Origin: Globodera rostochiensis
Lineage: Eukaryota; Nematoda; Chromadorea; Rhabditida; Heteroderidae
Direction: 5' to 3'
Assembly: GCA_018350325.1 (NCBI GenBank)
Contig: JAEVLN010000010.1
Location: forward strand, 1,054,001 to 1,118,000
DNA: 64,000 bases
The notes under the pieces were generated by a model. It worked only from the letters and a program-made list of their open reading frames with translations, did not search any database and was not told where the DNA came from. This document shows positions 35,755 to 47,383 of this stretch, one piece after another (the stretch's first letter is position 1; the number at the start of each line of letters is the position of its first letter). A program made the position numbers and the translations under genes.

Positions 35755-38700
35755 ATGACGTTTTTATTGATATTATTACAACTTTTCTTCCTCCTCTTCA
35801 GCCTTTACATTGGATTGAAGTTGTAAGTGTCCATATTTATGTACTATCATATTTTTGAATAAAACACCTAATTATATCATTTACATTTCCCATCCAAAAT
35901 AGTTTTTGGCTTTACCATGCCGCCTATTGGAAGCGGCGTGGCATTGCAAGCCCCGATGGGAAGCTGTTCAGCGGCAATTTGGACCAAATGTTTTGGGAAA
36001 AGCCACTGCGGCTGTTCCAACTGCACAAATGGACGGAGCAGTTCGGGAAGGTGAGCAATAAAATTGGCGAAACAAAAAACGTGCTGCCAAATTTGAATTA
36101 AAATAACGATGTTTTGTCAACAATTCTGATTAAAGAAGTTCATTTTGACCAATTTTGAACCCCGGACTCGAATTCGAACATTTTTTAAAAATTAATATTG
36201 GCTCAAAATCATTCAAATGCACAAAATTACAACGAAAAGGCAAGTAAGTAATGGATCTAATTCATGCTTTTGAATAATTTTAAAGCCACATTTATTTTTT
36301 AAAATTTTGACTTTTTTGAAAAAATGTTTGAATTCGGGTCCGGGGTTCTAAATTTGTCGAAATGGAGGTCAGATTCGGATTCTACGCCCTCCCCTAGAAA
36401 CTCCTAATTTCATATTTCTTGACCAAACGTCGTTGACGTAAGGTTCCATTTTGTCTAAAAGTAGTGGAACCCGCCCTAATTTGTTTAGGTGTACGGGCTG
36501 CTCACGGGCTGGCAAAAAATGTTGGTGGTGTCCGACCCTGCGATGGTCCACGAAGTGCTCACCACCAAATTCGATTACTTCCATGGAAGAATGGTGCGTT
36601 TTCGTTTGCCAATTTTTTGTTTTGTTTAATTTTATTTTTTTGAAAAAAAAAAAACCAAACTTCGGGGCATTCAAAAATGGGCTTACCGGCTTAACTATTT
36701 TTGACTATCATCAAAAAATATTGTTTTTGAAAAATGAAATTTGAAAGATCTCCACGTTGGCGGGCGATGTGGACACGGACCCGCGAATGCATTTGTTCAA
36801 TGCACGCGGTGCGCGATGGAAGCGCCTTCGTGCAGCCGCTAATCCGGCATTTTCAGTCAGCAATCTGAAGAAGGTAATCAGTAGGGATGTTCGAGAGTCT
36901 CGGTTCTCAAGTCGAGAAATTTCTTGGGTTTTTTGGGTCTCGGTCTCGGGGTCATTTCTCGGTCTCGGAAAACGAGACTCGAGACCGAGACTTTTTTGCA
37001 CTGTTAAAGATTGGTTTTTCACGTTTCACATCATTTGATTTAAAATTAGGGTAGGGTCATTTCGCCAATTCAATTTAAAACTTTTAGGATGTATCAAAAT
37101 TCGTCTTTTATTTTAATTTTTTTTCATTTTATATGTTATATTTTTTAGCATTCAATGCATATCGAAATGGCTTATCAAATGATAGTGAATAAAAACAAAA
37201 AGCAATAATAAAAACAATTTAAAAAATTTGATCCGGAATATGCATGTTTGTGTACATACAGATTATGCCGACAATGGACGATTCGATCAAAGTGGCCATT
37301 GAACTGATTGAGGAAGAGCGCCAAAAGCAACCAGATGCTCCAATAAATTTGCATCGGTGAAGCTTTTGGCGAAATTTGATTTAAAAAATTATTAATTTAA
37401 ATTTATCACAAACTTAATTAAACAAAAAGCAATTTTAACGTATGATATACTCGCTATATGGCCCGATCATTCCTGCTTTAAAACAGTTTATCTAATACTG
37501 ATCAGACAATTACCCAAACACTTACCGGAGGTCTGATCAAACTAATTAAGCTCTCATTTAGTTTCTTTGTCGAGATGACCTTTGATGTGATTGCGCGAGT
37601 CGCAATGGGCCAACGCGAGTCGATGCAATTCCGATCAGAGGACGCCAAACTGTCGGTGATCGCTTTCCAACGCTTCCAAAACAATTGGCGAGTATAGCAA
37701 ATTTAAAAATGATTATTTTGTTTTGGTGTGAATTTTTTTTGTTGATGGTTTGCATCTCTATCCCGCATGCTCCATACCCGCAATTGCCACGCATGCGGGC
37801 ATTGAACAGAGATCGGACTTGAGGACCGATCGAGAATTACGAAAAAAGCACTATGATCTATGTATGACCTCGTAAAATTTATCGATCGAGAATCTCGATC
37901 GGTCCGATCACTAGTATTGAACGACCACCTAATGTAGCACAAAGAATAATTGTACATTTCAGGTTTGAGTATCTGTCAAGCATCTGCCCATGGCTGGGCA
38001 CTCACGTGATCCGGCCCTTCATTCTGTTGACCGGCAAAATACGTGGCTGATCCGTTCCGCCTACTGCTCGACAGAATCAGAGAGGCCGTGGCACAACGCC
38101 AACGCATCAGAGAAGCACGCCGCAGTCTTGGCAATACCGAAAATAATGAAGTTAATGATCAAATTTCGCGTGATCATGAAACTGATCAGCAACGACCCGT
38201 CGACTTTATTGACCTGTTTTTGGACTCGGTGACCGATCAGGAGAACATTGTGTTCAAAAATCAGTTGGGTGTGTTCAACAAAGCTGCTGTAAAGGTGAGA
38301 ATCTTTGTCCTTTTCATAAATGATTTGGTCCAGAGAAATTTTGTCCAACAAATCACTTTTTAGGTGAAAATTTTATTATAGTTTTTGAGGAAAAGCGATT
38401 TTTAGGAGGGCATTTTTTGATTTTTAGCATTTTTCTTAATAAATTTTTTGAAAAATGCCAAATAGGCACTAAATGTGCAAAATAGGCATTTATAAGCACT
38501 AAAAAGGGAAAATTTTAATGAAAAAGCCAACCCTATTTATAAAACACAAATGTTCTGAAATTCTGTTTTTATTTGACACAGATTGATCGAACAAATACGG
38601 TTGAAGAAATTGGAATGCAATTGCAACTATTCCTTCTGGCTGGGTAAATTACAAAATAAAAAATATTTATTACTTTTTAATTGCTTTTTTAACAACATTT

Positions 38701-40505
38701 TTAGCTTTGACACCACCGCAAATTCGTTGGGATTTGTGAGCTACAATTTGGCGTGTCACCCGACCGTCCAATTGAAAGCGCAGGAGGAAATTGATACCGT
38801 ATGCTTGAACGAAGTTCGTTACAACAAAAACTCGCTTTACAAATCTTATATTCGGACCAGGGCCAAGATTTTTAGTTAAGAAAAACCTCGAAATAGTTAA
38901 AATAGTGATCAAAATTCGGGTTCATAAGCAAAAATAGTGATGAAAAAATGTGTGTAAAAATGACAATATTGTGCCTTTTTTCATGGTAAAATTACCAATC
39001 TGTAGGGCTTCTTCTTTTAGGCAAGAAAAACTGTAAAAAGGCGCTTAAAAAACCCGAAATTATATGAAGAATCCTGACAAAAATTTGAAGATTTCAAAAA
39101 ATTAGTGATCTTGGCAAGAAAAAGTCGATTTTTATTTCTTTTTTTAAAGAAATTTTTTGAAAAAACGCCAAAATAGTGGCGAAAATTCCTGATCCCGTTC
39201 AAGCCTTAAAAAATTAAAAAAAAAGACTCGGTCTGTGATCCCGAATTGTCGACGGGATCCCAAGAAAATCTTGTCCGGTCTCTAATATCTAACATATTAA
39301 TATAAATAAAAGTATTATTTAAATATTTTATTGTTCAGGATGCGACCTACGAAGAGTTGAACAGACTGAAATACACCGATGCCGTCATAAAAGAGACTCT
39401 GCGACTGCTGCCGATCGCTGGAATGTGAGGATTTCAAAAGAAAAATATGAAAGAATAATGAATTTATATAATAAAATATTTAAATAATACGTTATTAAAT
39501 TTGAATATTTTCACAAATTGCATTTTAGTAAAATTTGAAATCCTCTTTCAAACAAAAAGAATAAAAACAATAAAGAAAACGGAATTTTCAAATTTACTAG
39601 TAAAATTTGAATTCTGAGTTTAAAAATAATTTTTTATTCAAATTTTACTAACTGCTCGTATTACTACAATATTTGAATATTTTCAAATTTTACTAGGAAA
39701 ATTCGAATCATCAAATAATACGCAGACATATATTTATATATTATACCAGGGTTGCGACATGCTCTTGAATGGCAAGGACAGTCCTTGAAAATGGACCCTA
39801 AATCTTAGAAATTGAAAATGCTTTTATTGGAAATGTTCATGTTGGCATTGTGTAAATTGATTTTGGGGAAAATTTTTTAGCGTCCTTGGATTTTGGCAGA
39901 ATGTCCTGTTATGTCCTTGAAAATCAACATCTCTGTCCTTGGGCCCGATCGCAACCCAATATTATACGTATATATATTTTAGTGTTACAACTCGATTGTG
40001 CACCGAAACAACGACGCTGGGCAAAGAACTTACGGTGAACAATGGCACGGGTGTGGCGATTGACGTGTACTCGGTGCATCGTAACAAAGAGTTGTGGGGC
40101 GAAGATGCGGAAGAGTTTCGTCCGGAAAGGTGCCAAAACACTTTTTTTTTGTGGCATTTTTGGGGCAATTGATGAATATGTTTTGATCAGATGGCTTGAT
40201 CCGGACCGTCCGCCGGCATCGGCACATTTTTACGGCTTCGGTGGAGGACCGCGCATTTGTATTGGCATGCGACTGGCACTTTTAGAGGAGAAAATGGCAC
40301 TTGTGCGCCTGTTACGGCGCTATTCGCTGGTGAAAACGGAGGAGACGGAGGTGAAATTTCATTTATTAATTAAATACAAATAAATAAATATTTTAAATAA
40401 ATAAAATTAATTTTAATTTATTTGAAGCGAGAGCTAAAATACAATGCCCAAGTGGTGCTGAACCCGGGAGCTGTTATGGTGCGATTGGACGTGAGAGAGA
40501 AATAA
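35755..40505 (+). CDS. Cytochrome P450, clan-3-like (one frameshift)
   Basis: Heme-thiolate monooxygenase anchored in the ER by an N-terminal helix ([18 protein letters not shown]). Thirteen exons: 35755-35822, 35903-36050, 36489-36593, 36748-36873, 37262-37356, 37562-37687, 37963-38294, 38582-38643, 38705-38798, 39339-39424, 39983-40129, 40191-40350, 40428-40505; about 541 residues. Hallmarks in order: C-helix WKRLR, I-helix AGFDTT spanning exons 8-9, K-helix ETLR, FRPER, and heme loop [10 protein letters not shown] with the axial cysteine. Exon 6 appears to end with a GC donor (TTG-gcgagt), the only choice that keeps frame. Exon 7 has one extra A in the run at 38036-38039, which would truncate the protein as read; this may be a sequencing error. 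Introns 2, 4, 6 and 10 hold mobile elements. Substrate unknown. Confidence 0.92.
36120..36395. mobile_element. Long inverted-repeat element (GAATTCG family)
   Basis: In P450 intron 2. CCCCGGACTCGAATTCGAAC near the left is the inverse of GTTTGAATTCGGGTCCGGGG near the right, and GGATTCTACGCCCTCCCCTAG marks the right end. Related copies are at 21570, 49260, 60430 and 62755. Confidence 0.65.
36888..36995. mobile_element. GTTCGAGAGTCTCGG element, partial
   Basis: In P450 intron 4. TAGGGATGTTCGAGAGTCTC at the left matches ends at 29307 and, inverted, at 50890-50905. The right end lacks the inverse copy. Confidence 0.5.
37808..37915. mobile_element. 108-bp inverted-repeat element with TSD
   Basis: In P450 intron 6. 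The left AGAGATCGGAC...ACCGATCGAG and right CTCGATCGGTCCGATCACTAGT ends are inverted. ATTGAAC flanks both sides (37801-37807 and 37916-37922). Confidence 0.75.
39747..39959. mobile_element. 213-bp inverted-repeat element with 8-bp TSD
   Basis: In P450 intron 10. Ends CAGGGTTGCGA and TCGCAACCCAA are inverted; TATTATAC flanks both sides (39739-39746 and 39960-39967). The interior repeats GTCCTTGAAAAT. An 8-bp TSD is characteristic of hAT-superfamily insertion. Confidence 0.75.
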
Positions 40506-41652
40506 AACAAAATTCGCACATCAATTCTGAACATTTAAACTTTAATTTAAACTTATGTCAATTTTTTTTAAAAAGAAAGAAACATTTCTCTACAATAAAT
40601 ATTAAACAAATAACAATTTTGTTTGGCCAATTTTTGGTGCATATAAATTTCAGCAGGAACATATTTTGCCAAATTTATTCAAGCCCAAATATTGGTTGCA
40701 GCTAACATCCAACGAATCACATTTGCCCAGTTTTTCTCCCATAATTATTATTGGGTCAAAAAAAGATTGATTTTATAAATTGAGAATTTAAAGAAGGCTC
40801 TTGAATCCGTTGAAATTTTTAAAAATTAAGGAGTCAATTGCGCTAAAGTTCACCTTAGAAAACCTATTAAAAATGGTTTTGGGTATTTGGAGGGGGGTAC
40901 GGAGAATTGCGCACCACGGGTCAAAATTTTATAAAAAATTTTTATACAAAATTGTCTGAAATTATGTTATTTGATGCGCCGATAGTACTCCTAAGCTCAG
41001 GGTTGCTTAGGCCTAAGCCTAACGAACCCCAAGCCAGGGTGGCTTAGGCCTAAGCCTAACAAACCTCAAGCAAAGGTGGTTTAAACCACTTTAAATTCTC
41101 AATTTAATTTTCAATTGACGAATTCATAATCAGCGCATCAAATAACATAATTTCAGACAATTTTGTATAATAAAAAATTTCCAAAAATTTTGACCCGTGG
41201 TGCGCAATTCTCCGGGTTGGTGCGCAATTTTTAGTGCGCAATTCTCCTCTTTTTTTGCTGGTGCGCAATTCTCCTAGCGCCATTTGGAGGAGTCTGGACG
41301 CTATGACGGCATTTTGCCCGTCTGATGCCGCTCTATTTTAAAAAACTTTTTAGCTTTGTGAATAAGCCATAACAAATTTTGAATTGAAAAAATTTTAATT
41401 GGCCACTAATCAGACGAATACTAAAAACATTATTAAACAAATCGTCCATGACGTGCAATGTTAATTGTTAAGTGGCAACCGTCCTTTTTCATGCAGTTTA
41501 TTTGGCAGAAATGTACAACAAATGCGTTAATTATTCACCGGGACACTAATTTAATCATTTTTAAATTACCCAGATTTTATTGACGTATTCAATATTGACT
41601 AAATCATGGGTTGGTGGTATTCATTGTAAAACAAATCAATTTTTGAAGAAGT
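40506..41652. other. Spacer with fold-back element
   Basis: Contains the element at 40901-41213, then three more GTGCGCAATTCTCC motifs at its right side (to about 41275). No exon seen. Confidence 0.5.
40901..41213. mobile_element. Fold-back element, about 80-bp inverted arms
   Basis: The outer 30 bp of each end is a near-perfect inverted repeat (GGAGAATTGCGCACCACGGG and its inverse), continuing with small gaps to about 80 bp including ATTGTCTGAAATTATGTTAT. The centre carries two copies of GGCTTAGGCCTAAGC-type palindromes, also seen at 19787-19850. Confidence 0.8.
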
Positions 41653-43349
41653 TCATCGAGGACAGACTTGATTGGTGGGAATTGCTGCTACAACAGCATT
41701 CTTTAAAGTCACAACATTTTGCTTGGATTGGCCGATCCGATTGAATTTTGAGAAAATGATCTCTCGCATTTTTGTCGAAGCCCATAATAAAAGCCTAAAT
41801 AGGTATTTGAAAATAAAAATTCTTAAATCAATATTCAAATTACTACCAGGCCGGAATGGCCACCATTGCAACGTCGTTGATCCACGGGTACTGGTTGAAA
41901 TTTGCCAGAAACAAAATGTCGTCCTCCTCCAAAGTGATGCCAAACCATTTTTGGGCCAATGAATAGCGATTGTTTTGCTCGTCAACAAGAGTTGTCGCTG
42001 TCACATAGATAATCAACTTAAATGTTGACAAATATTATTATTATTTTTTTTATTTTTGTTATAATTTGAATTAGATTTAGATATTTTGTTTTTGTTTTTT
42101 TAATTTTATGTGAAAAAGGTTAAGATTGATCATTAATTACCATAAACACCGTTGCGGTGAGTTCGCCAAAAAAAGTGACCACAGTGTAAATGGTCATTTT
42201 GTGTTCGAAAGCTGAACTTTGGTCGTTTTGCTTTCCAAAATGTCTGATTTTGTAAGCAAAAAGTATGGCCAAATTAAGCAAAAGGCAAATAATGACAAAA
42301 AGGACGGCCGACCAAGCGGCAATTTCACTGTAGTTGAAGTTATCCTAAAATTTGTTTTATTATTATGAATAAGGTTCAGCCCCGACCCCGACCTCCGAAC
42401 CCCGACCCCGAGCCCAAAAAAAGGGGTCACCCCCGACCCCGACCCCCGACATGGCCAACCCAAGCCTCCCCGACCCCCGACCCCGACAATTTGGTCGTCC
42501 CCGACCTCGACTCTCGACATGGCCAACCCCAGCCTCCCCGACCCCCGACGCCAACAATTTGGTCGTCCCCGACCCCGACCCTCGACATGGTCAACCCCGG
42601 CCAACCCGACCCCGACTTTTCCGCCCCCGAGGGGTCGGGGCTAACCCTAATTATGAATTAAACGTTATTTGCATTTAATTCAGTAAAAAAGCAAACATTC
42701 GCCGTTTTGTGTTCATCAAAAGTGAATGAGACATTGTTATGTTGGACGTGGATGAATATGTCCAAGTTGAAAATTGGAATTGTGAGAGGTAAGGGCAAAA
42801 GTAATGTGACCACAACACAAAAGGACAACCCGCGGCGCCATAACTTAAATTAAATTAAATTCAAATAAAAATTAAAAATTTTTAAATATGGCTACACCTT
42901 ATCATAATTCGTCGGCAACAGAATGGCAGTAAATCGGTTCAACAGCAAAAATGTGTGAATGAAATTTTCAAAATGAAATGTGTAAAATTGTGTGAAAAGA
43001 AACGATGCCAACACAACCCGTGGCATTTTGAGATAAACGGGCAAAAATAGGCCAATTACGCCAAACCGTAGTGCAAGAAATGAAAAAACGTAATTAACCA
43101 AACTCTAAAATATATTTATTCAAATTATATTTTTTAATCACAAAAAAAAGTTTTATTTCTTACCGATGCGGCACGGACAGCGACGAGAACAAAAAATGGT
43201 GCGCCAAACTCCGCAAAATTGGTGACAATGAGCGCCAACTCCAAGCAGTACAGCACAGCTGATGGAACACCGATGAGCAATGCGATCAAAAACGGAATCC
43301 AATCAGCATTTGCCAACACGGCCATGACGGAGAGGAAAAGCGAATCCAT
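41653..43349 (-). CDS. Srg-like 7TM chemoreceptor
   Basis: Six exons on minus: 43164-43349, 42898-43104, 42664-42843, 42141-42344, 41847-42016, 41653-41794; all join in frame to 362 residues, a usual length for nematode serpentine receptors. Hydrophobic segments occur in each of the first five exons (for example FLIALLIGVPSAVLYCLEL, VVVTLLLPLPLTIPIF, AVLFVIICLLLNLAILF). The family signature is in exon 2 to 3: HTFLLLNRFTAILLP then NYDKLW, the NR-T...P...Y..-W pattern after TM3 typical of Srg receptors. The tail is basic. Role: plasma-membrane G-protein-coupled chemosensory receptor; ligand unknown. Intron 3 contains a 280-bp transposon. Srx or another Srg-superfamily group is possible. Confidence 0.85.
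42370..42649. mobile_element. CCCCGA-filled element with 8-bp TSD
   Basis: In intron 3 of the Srg-like gene. Ends TAAGGTTCAGCCCCGACCCC and GGGGTCGGGGCTAACCCTA are inverted and ATTATGAA flanks both sides (42362-42369 and 42650-42657). The interior is CCCCGACC repeats arranged in roughly 65-bp direct units containing ACAATTTGGTCGTC and CGACATGG. Confidence 0.85.
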
Positions 43350-44048
43350 TCGAACAATTCTTCCAAATTATTTTGAGATGAATAAAATTGCACTTTTTTT
43401 GTCTGTCTGTTTACACGTACGTTTATTTGTTACTCGTTTTAACAGAAAGCAACAATCTCAGCAGCTATTCCGATTATTCCGAAGCCTTTGAACAGATGCA
43501 TTTCATGTCTTAATCAATTAACACCTGCCGTAGCATAATTTGATTTACAATTAATGAAGAAATTAATGAAGAACACTCGAAGACGACGTCCCATTAGGAA
43601 AACATTTTATGTATTTGTGCAATTTAATCTTTTGACAGCACTCTCAATTTGATCTCCGGTACGATGACATTTCACCACCGACTAGGCCAAATCAGACATT
43701 TAGCTAATCGGACATTTGGCCAAAATCGGACATTTCGGCGTTTTTCGTAAACATTATAAATGGTTTTAAAAAAATGATTATCTCGAGGGGTTAGAACCCT
43801 AGCTAAAAATTTAATTTAAACGATTTTTTTTTGCTCAATAATTGCTTAAATTTGCAAATATAGCATTTCATTTTTAAGCACAAAAGTGATCCGCCCATTG
43901 ATTAAAAAACATTTGTATTTATTGTATATGCAGCAAGAGTATTAAAAAAATAATTTTAAATTCAAAATAATTGTGAAATTGTGAGCAATATCCTGGGAGA
44001 AGGCTTCTTGGCTAAGCATGCCGCCATCCATCAAATGCCGTGCCGCCT
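43350..44048. other. Spacer
   Basis: AT-rich. TCGGACATTT-type motifs recur at 43692-43738, a style of tandem phrase also present near 22446 and 46680. No exon seen. Confidence 0.5.
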
Positions 44049-44249
44049 TCAGCGACCGCCGAACAGATCCCATCCGCCGGATCCGGCTCCTCGGGCGCTC
44101 ATCATGCTGCCGGAGAACCAATCTTGGCGCTTCATCCTCATCGCGGCGGCCACCCCGGCGGAGCAGGGCGTCCACGACACGGCCACCAACACTAACAGCA
44201 CCAGTAGCAACATCACGAAGCTGTGCAGGGAGTTCAAGCGCAAGTGCAT
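44049..44249 (-). CDS. Small secreted neuropeptide-like precursor
   Basis: A single 66-codon exon starting at 44249. A strong signal peptide (MHLRLNSLH then SFVMLLLVLLVLVAVSW) is followed by AMRMKR, a dibasic cleavage site, and a 25-residue C-terminal peptide starting QDWFSGSMM and ending GGWDLFGGR. N-terminal Gln could cyclise, and trimming of the final Arg would expose Gly for amidation, both typical of neuropeptides. The coding part is GC-rich compared with its flanks. A TATA-like TATTTAAG lies about 75 bp upstream. Similarity to a named peptide is not recognised; an antimicrobial or effector peptide is possible. A 3' exon cannot be excluded. Confidence 0.65.
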   Translation of the reverse strand: MHLRLNSLHSFVMLLLVLLVLVAVSWTPCSAGVAAAMRMKRQDWFSGSMMSARGAGSGGWDLFGGR

Positions 44250-45289
44250 TTTTGGTTCAGTTGTGAAAGAGGATGAAAATGAAACAGAAACAATTGCTGT
44301 ACAGCACCGGTGACAACAACGCGCTTAAATACCCACAAAAACGGGGGCGGATGTCGCGGGGGAGGGGGCGGTGATTGATTGGAGTAATAAAAGATGTTTT
44401 GTTCGGGTCAGCAGCCAATGACCATGGACAAAATGTTTTCGTTTTGATTTCGGTTCATTGACGTGGGGGCATTGGCGATGGGTTTAATAAAATTTTGGCC
44501 AAAATATTTATTCCGATCAGCGCGACCCGTCAATCACAATTTGCGCACCCACGCACATGACGAAGAATTTTGTTGTGGCAAAAAGCAATAAAAAAAAGGT
44601 CGGCTGAACTCAAACATTCCGTCGATTGAACGTTCGTGATCAGCACAGATGATGAGCAAATAATGGACTTGTCAAAATTCCTTTGAGTCCCATCAAAATG
44701 GGGACAGAATGAACCCACCGGATAAATTATCCCACATTTTCAACAGAAAACAATGTCAAATGATCATAACAATGCGCGAACTTTTGCATTAGGGCCCAAT
44801 ATAACGGTTTTCCAGAGGACATTTTGCTGGCAGTGCCAATAAGCGCCGGCAAAAGAAATTTTAAATTTGCGTTAATAAATTTGTATTTTAAAAAGCATAA
44901 TAAATTTAAACAAATTCAATGGATGTTATAAATTGATATTTCTAGTTCAATATTCATTTACAACAGCAAATTACAACGTGTACATAAGCATATTCTGAAC
45001 ATGAAATGTTCATTTTAATTGATTTTATTTTTTATTATAAGCATTTTTATTTAAATTATATTGCTTTTTAATTTACCTATAAAGCATTCAAAATTATCTT
45101 TTGCTATGAAAATGGAATTTTTGGCTATTAATTTTGGTGTTAGGCCATGCAACAAATTCAATTGAATCGGTCAATTCGCCACGAAATAATGTGAAACTTT
45201 ATAAAATTTTTGATGAAATATTCGGAGAAGGCTGGGGGACGAGGAGAAGCCTAAATTATTAGGGCCCACATCGTCAACAGAAAATTGCC
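44250..45289. other. Spacer
   Basis: GC-richer near 44300-44380 (promoter region of the minus-strand peptide gene), then AT-rich. A degenerate GC hairpin of the dispersed family is at about 44830-44855. No exon seen. Confidence 0.5.
44324..44331 (-). promoter_or_regulatory. TATA-like box
   Basis: TATTTAAG on the minus strand in otherwise GC-richer DNA, about 75 bp upstream of the ATG at 44249. Confidence 0.4.
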
Positions 45290-45819
45290 ATGAAAATTCT
45301 CATCAAAACGAACAAAATGAATCAGAAAAGTCTGGACCGAAACGATCGCTCTGAAATTGATCTAAATGACAATATTCAGTCCAATCAAGTCCCCGTTGAA
45401 CTTGTCGATTCGAATCCCCGACAAGATCAAAAAAATAAACGATATTCTGATGACAGAAAACGTGAAATTGTCCAAGAATATATTGAATTAAAAAACAAAT
45501 TTATTCAAGAAAAAAAACATTCACTAAATGAATGGAATCAATTTAATTCCAATATTTTCAAGGAACTTGGTGTCAGTCATGGAACTATTTTTAAATGGAA
45601 GAAACAGTTTTTTGGGGTTAATAAAAAAAAGTATACGGATGAAGAAAAACTGAAAAAATGAAAGAATATTATGAAATAAAGCTAAAAAATCCGAAGACTA
45701 AAGACAGAGACATTGCGGCTGATTTGAAAATTTCTATCAGAACAATTTGGAATTGGAAAGCACAATTTAAGCATACACCGGAATTTAGAAAATTGCGTTT
45801 GGATCAAGGGTGTTCGTAA
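45290..45819 (+). pseudogene. Helix-turn-helix protein, one frameshift
   Basis: The first frame (45290-45661) encodes a polar N-terminus and then a predicted HTH around KRYSDDRKREIVQEYIELK and ELGVSHGTIFKWKKQF. It hits TGA after EEKLKK; adding one base to the A-run at 45652-45657 continues as MKEYYEIKLKNPK, with a second HTH, DIAADLKISIRTIWNWKAQF, and a stop at 45817. The two HTH units are similar, each ending W-K-QF, as in transposase-like or Pipsqueak/homeodomain-like DNA-binding proteins. Intact length would be about 176 residues. The frameshift lies in a homopolymer, so it may be a sequencing error rather than a real lesion. Confidence 0.6.
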
Positions 45820-47383
45820 CTGAATTTTATGTTAGTAAGTGTAACAATTAGCATCCAAAAAAATTAGTAACTTTTTGAAATATAAAAAAAAAGTTCTAGA
45901 AAAGCTGAGTTTTTTTTTGCGCAATATCAAAAATGCTTGAAAACTTTTAATCTTTTTTAAATGTTTATTGTGCACTTTGGCAAGGGAAAAGATTTTTTTG
46001 CAATGAGGATCTTGGCATTTTTCGATCACTTTTTGTTGATGCTGCATATTGTTGTTCCTGTTTGATTGTGACAATTTTTACCATTCATTACATTGTCAAA
46101 TTGTTTTTCTTTATCGACTCCGACAATGTTATTAAATCCAATAAAAATGTTAGCAAATGAGATTGACTTAATTAATTAAATCTGTCTTGAAAGAAAATAG
46201 TTTTGAAAACTGATGCGTTGGTTGTTTTCAAAAATTTACCGAATTCGGGCCAACAGACCGACCCTAAATCCTGTTTGAAGGAAAACTGTTTGGAGCCGCC
46301 CAGTGCCGCCCGATTTCTATTTTAAGGAATTATTTAATTATTCAAAAATCTAAAATTTATATTCTAATAAGTTTGATATCAAATACAAATAGTTAAATTG
46401 TAGTTTATTACAAAAATTTATGATATTTGCGCTGTAGTAATACCTATGTAATTTTAACGAGTTGCAGTTTATAATGTCTAATGAAAGTGAATTGATAATA
46501 AAACAAAAATAAGGCAAAACTTAATTTTAAATAAGGATTTTAAGGTTTTTTAAGATGAGACTCCCCAAATAAAGACAAACATAGGGTATTTGAGTGGGCG
46601 GTACTGCAAGCCGGCGGATTAAAGCTCTTCGAAAAACTACAAAACGTTTGGGAAAAACGTATATTTTGTCATTTTAATGCTACCGTACCTTTATCGGTTT
46701 CAATGCTACCGTACATTTTACAATTTTTTTTTATGCTACCGGACATTTTGTCGTCGAGGAGCCGGATTTGCCACATTGGAATTCCGTCACTGGACTATTG
46801 CATTATGTGATTAATCCGTTTTGGCGTCCCATTTGATGTCGTCCAATGAATAAAATTACCAATTCTTCCGTTCATTTTTTGTGGAATTTGACTCTTTTTA
46901 AACTTGTTAATTGTAAGGCTAGGATAGCACAGTACCGATTAAACGGTTACTAAACTAGTTACAAAAACCGGGTGTTCAAAATCCCGGTTAGCCGATAACC
47001 GGGTACCCAAATCGGCGGACCAACCAGTTTTGTTTGTTTAGCAAAATTCAAAAAAAAATTTAGATTTTCACTATTGAACTATTTGTGAGTTTCACAACAT
47101 TTTTTTTATTGCATGATTGATTCCTTTTCATCAACGTAAAAAGTGATCAATTCAAAGTCGTAAAAAAAATTCTTCAAGAGTTTGTTCAGTTGCAAAATTA
47201 ATGATTTCACCATTTTTGGTTATTACTTTTCTTTCAATAATTTATGAATAAATAAAATTTAAATTTTTCCAACAATTATTTTTCTACACCAAAAAAAAAA
47301 TGGATTGTACATAATCGGAATTAAAATTCGCCTTTTAAGCCTTAAACTTTTAAATATACCTAGATACCCAGTAACAAAATCAC
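45820..47383. other. Spacer
   Basis: AT-rich. Three ATGCTACCGTACATTTT-type phrases occur at 46677-46750. An ACCGG/CCGGTTA-rich patch at 46935-47020 may be a simple-sequence element related to the 57264 element. No exon seen. Confidence 0.5.

Noticed and set aside
42194..42604. 136-codon minus-strand frame in the Srg-like gene
   Set aside because: Mostly the GC-rich satellite-filled element; only its end overlaps exon 4, in which the true frame continues from exon 3.
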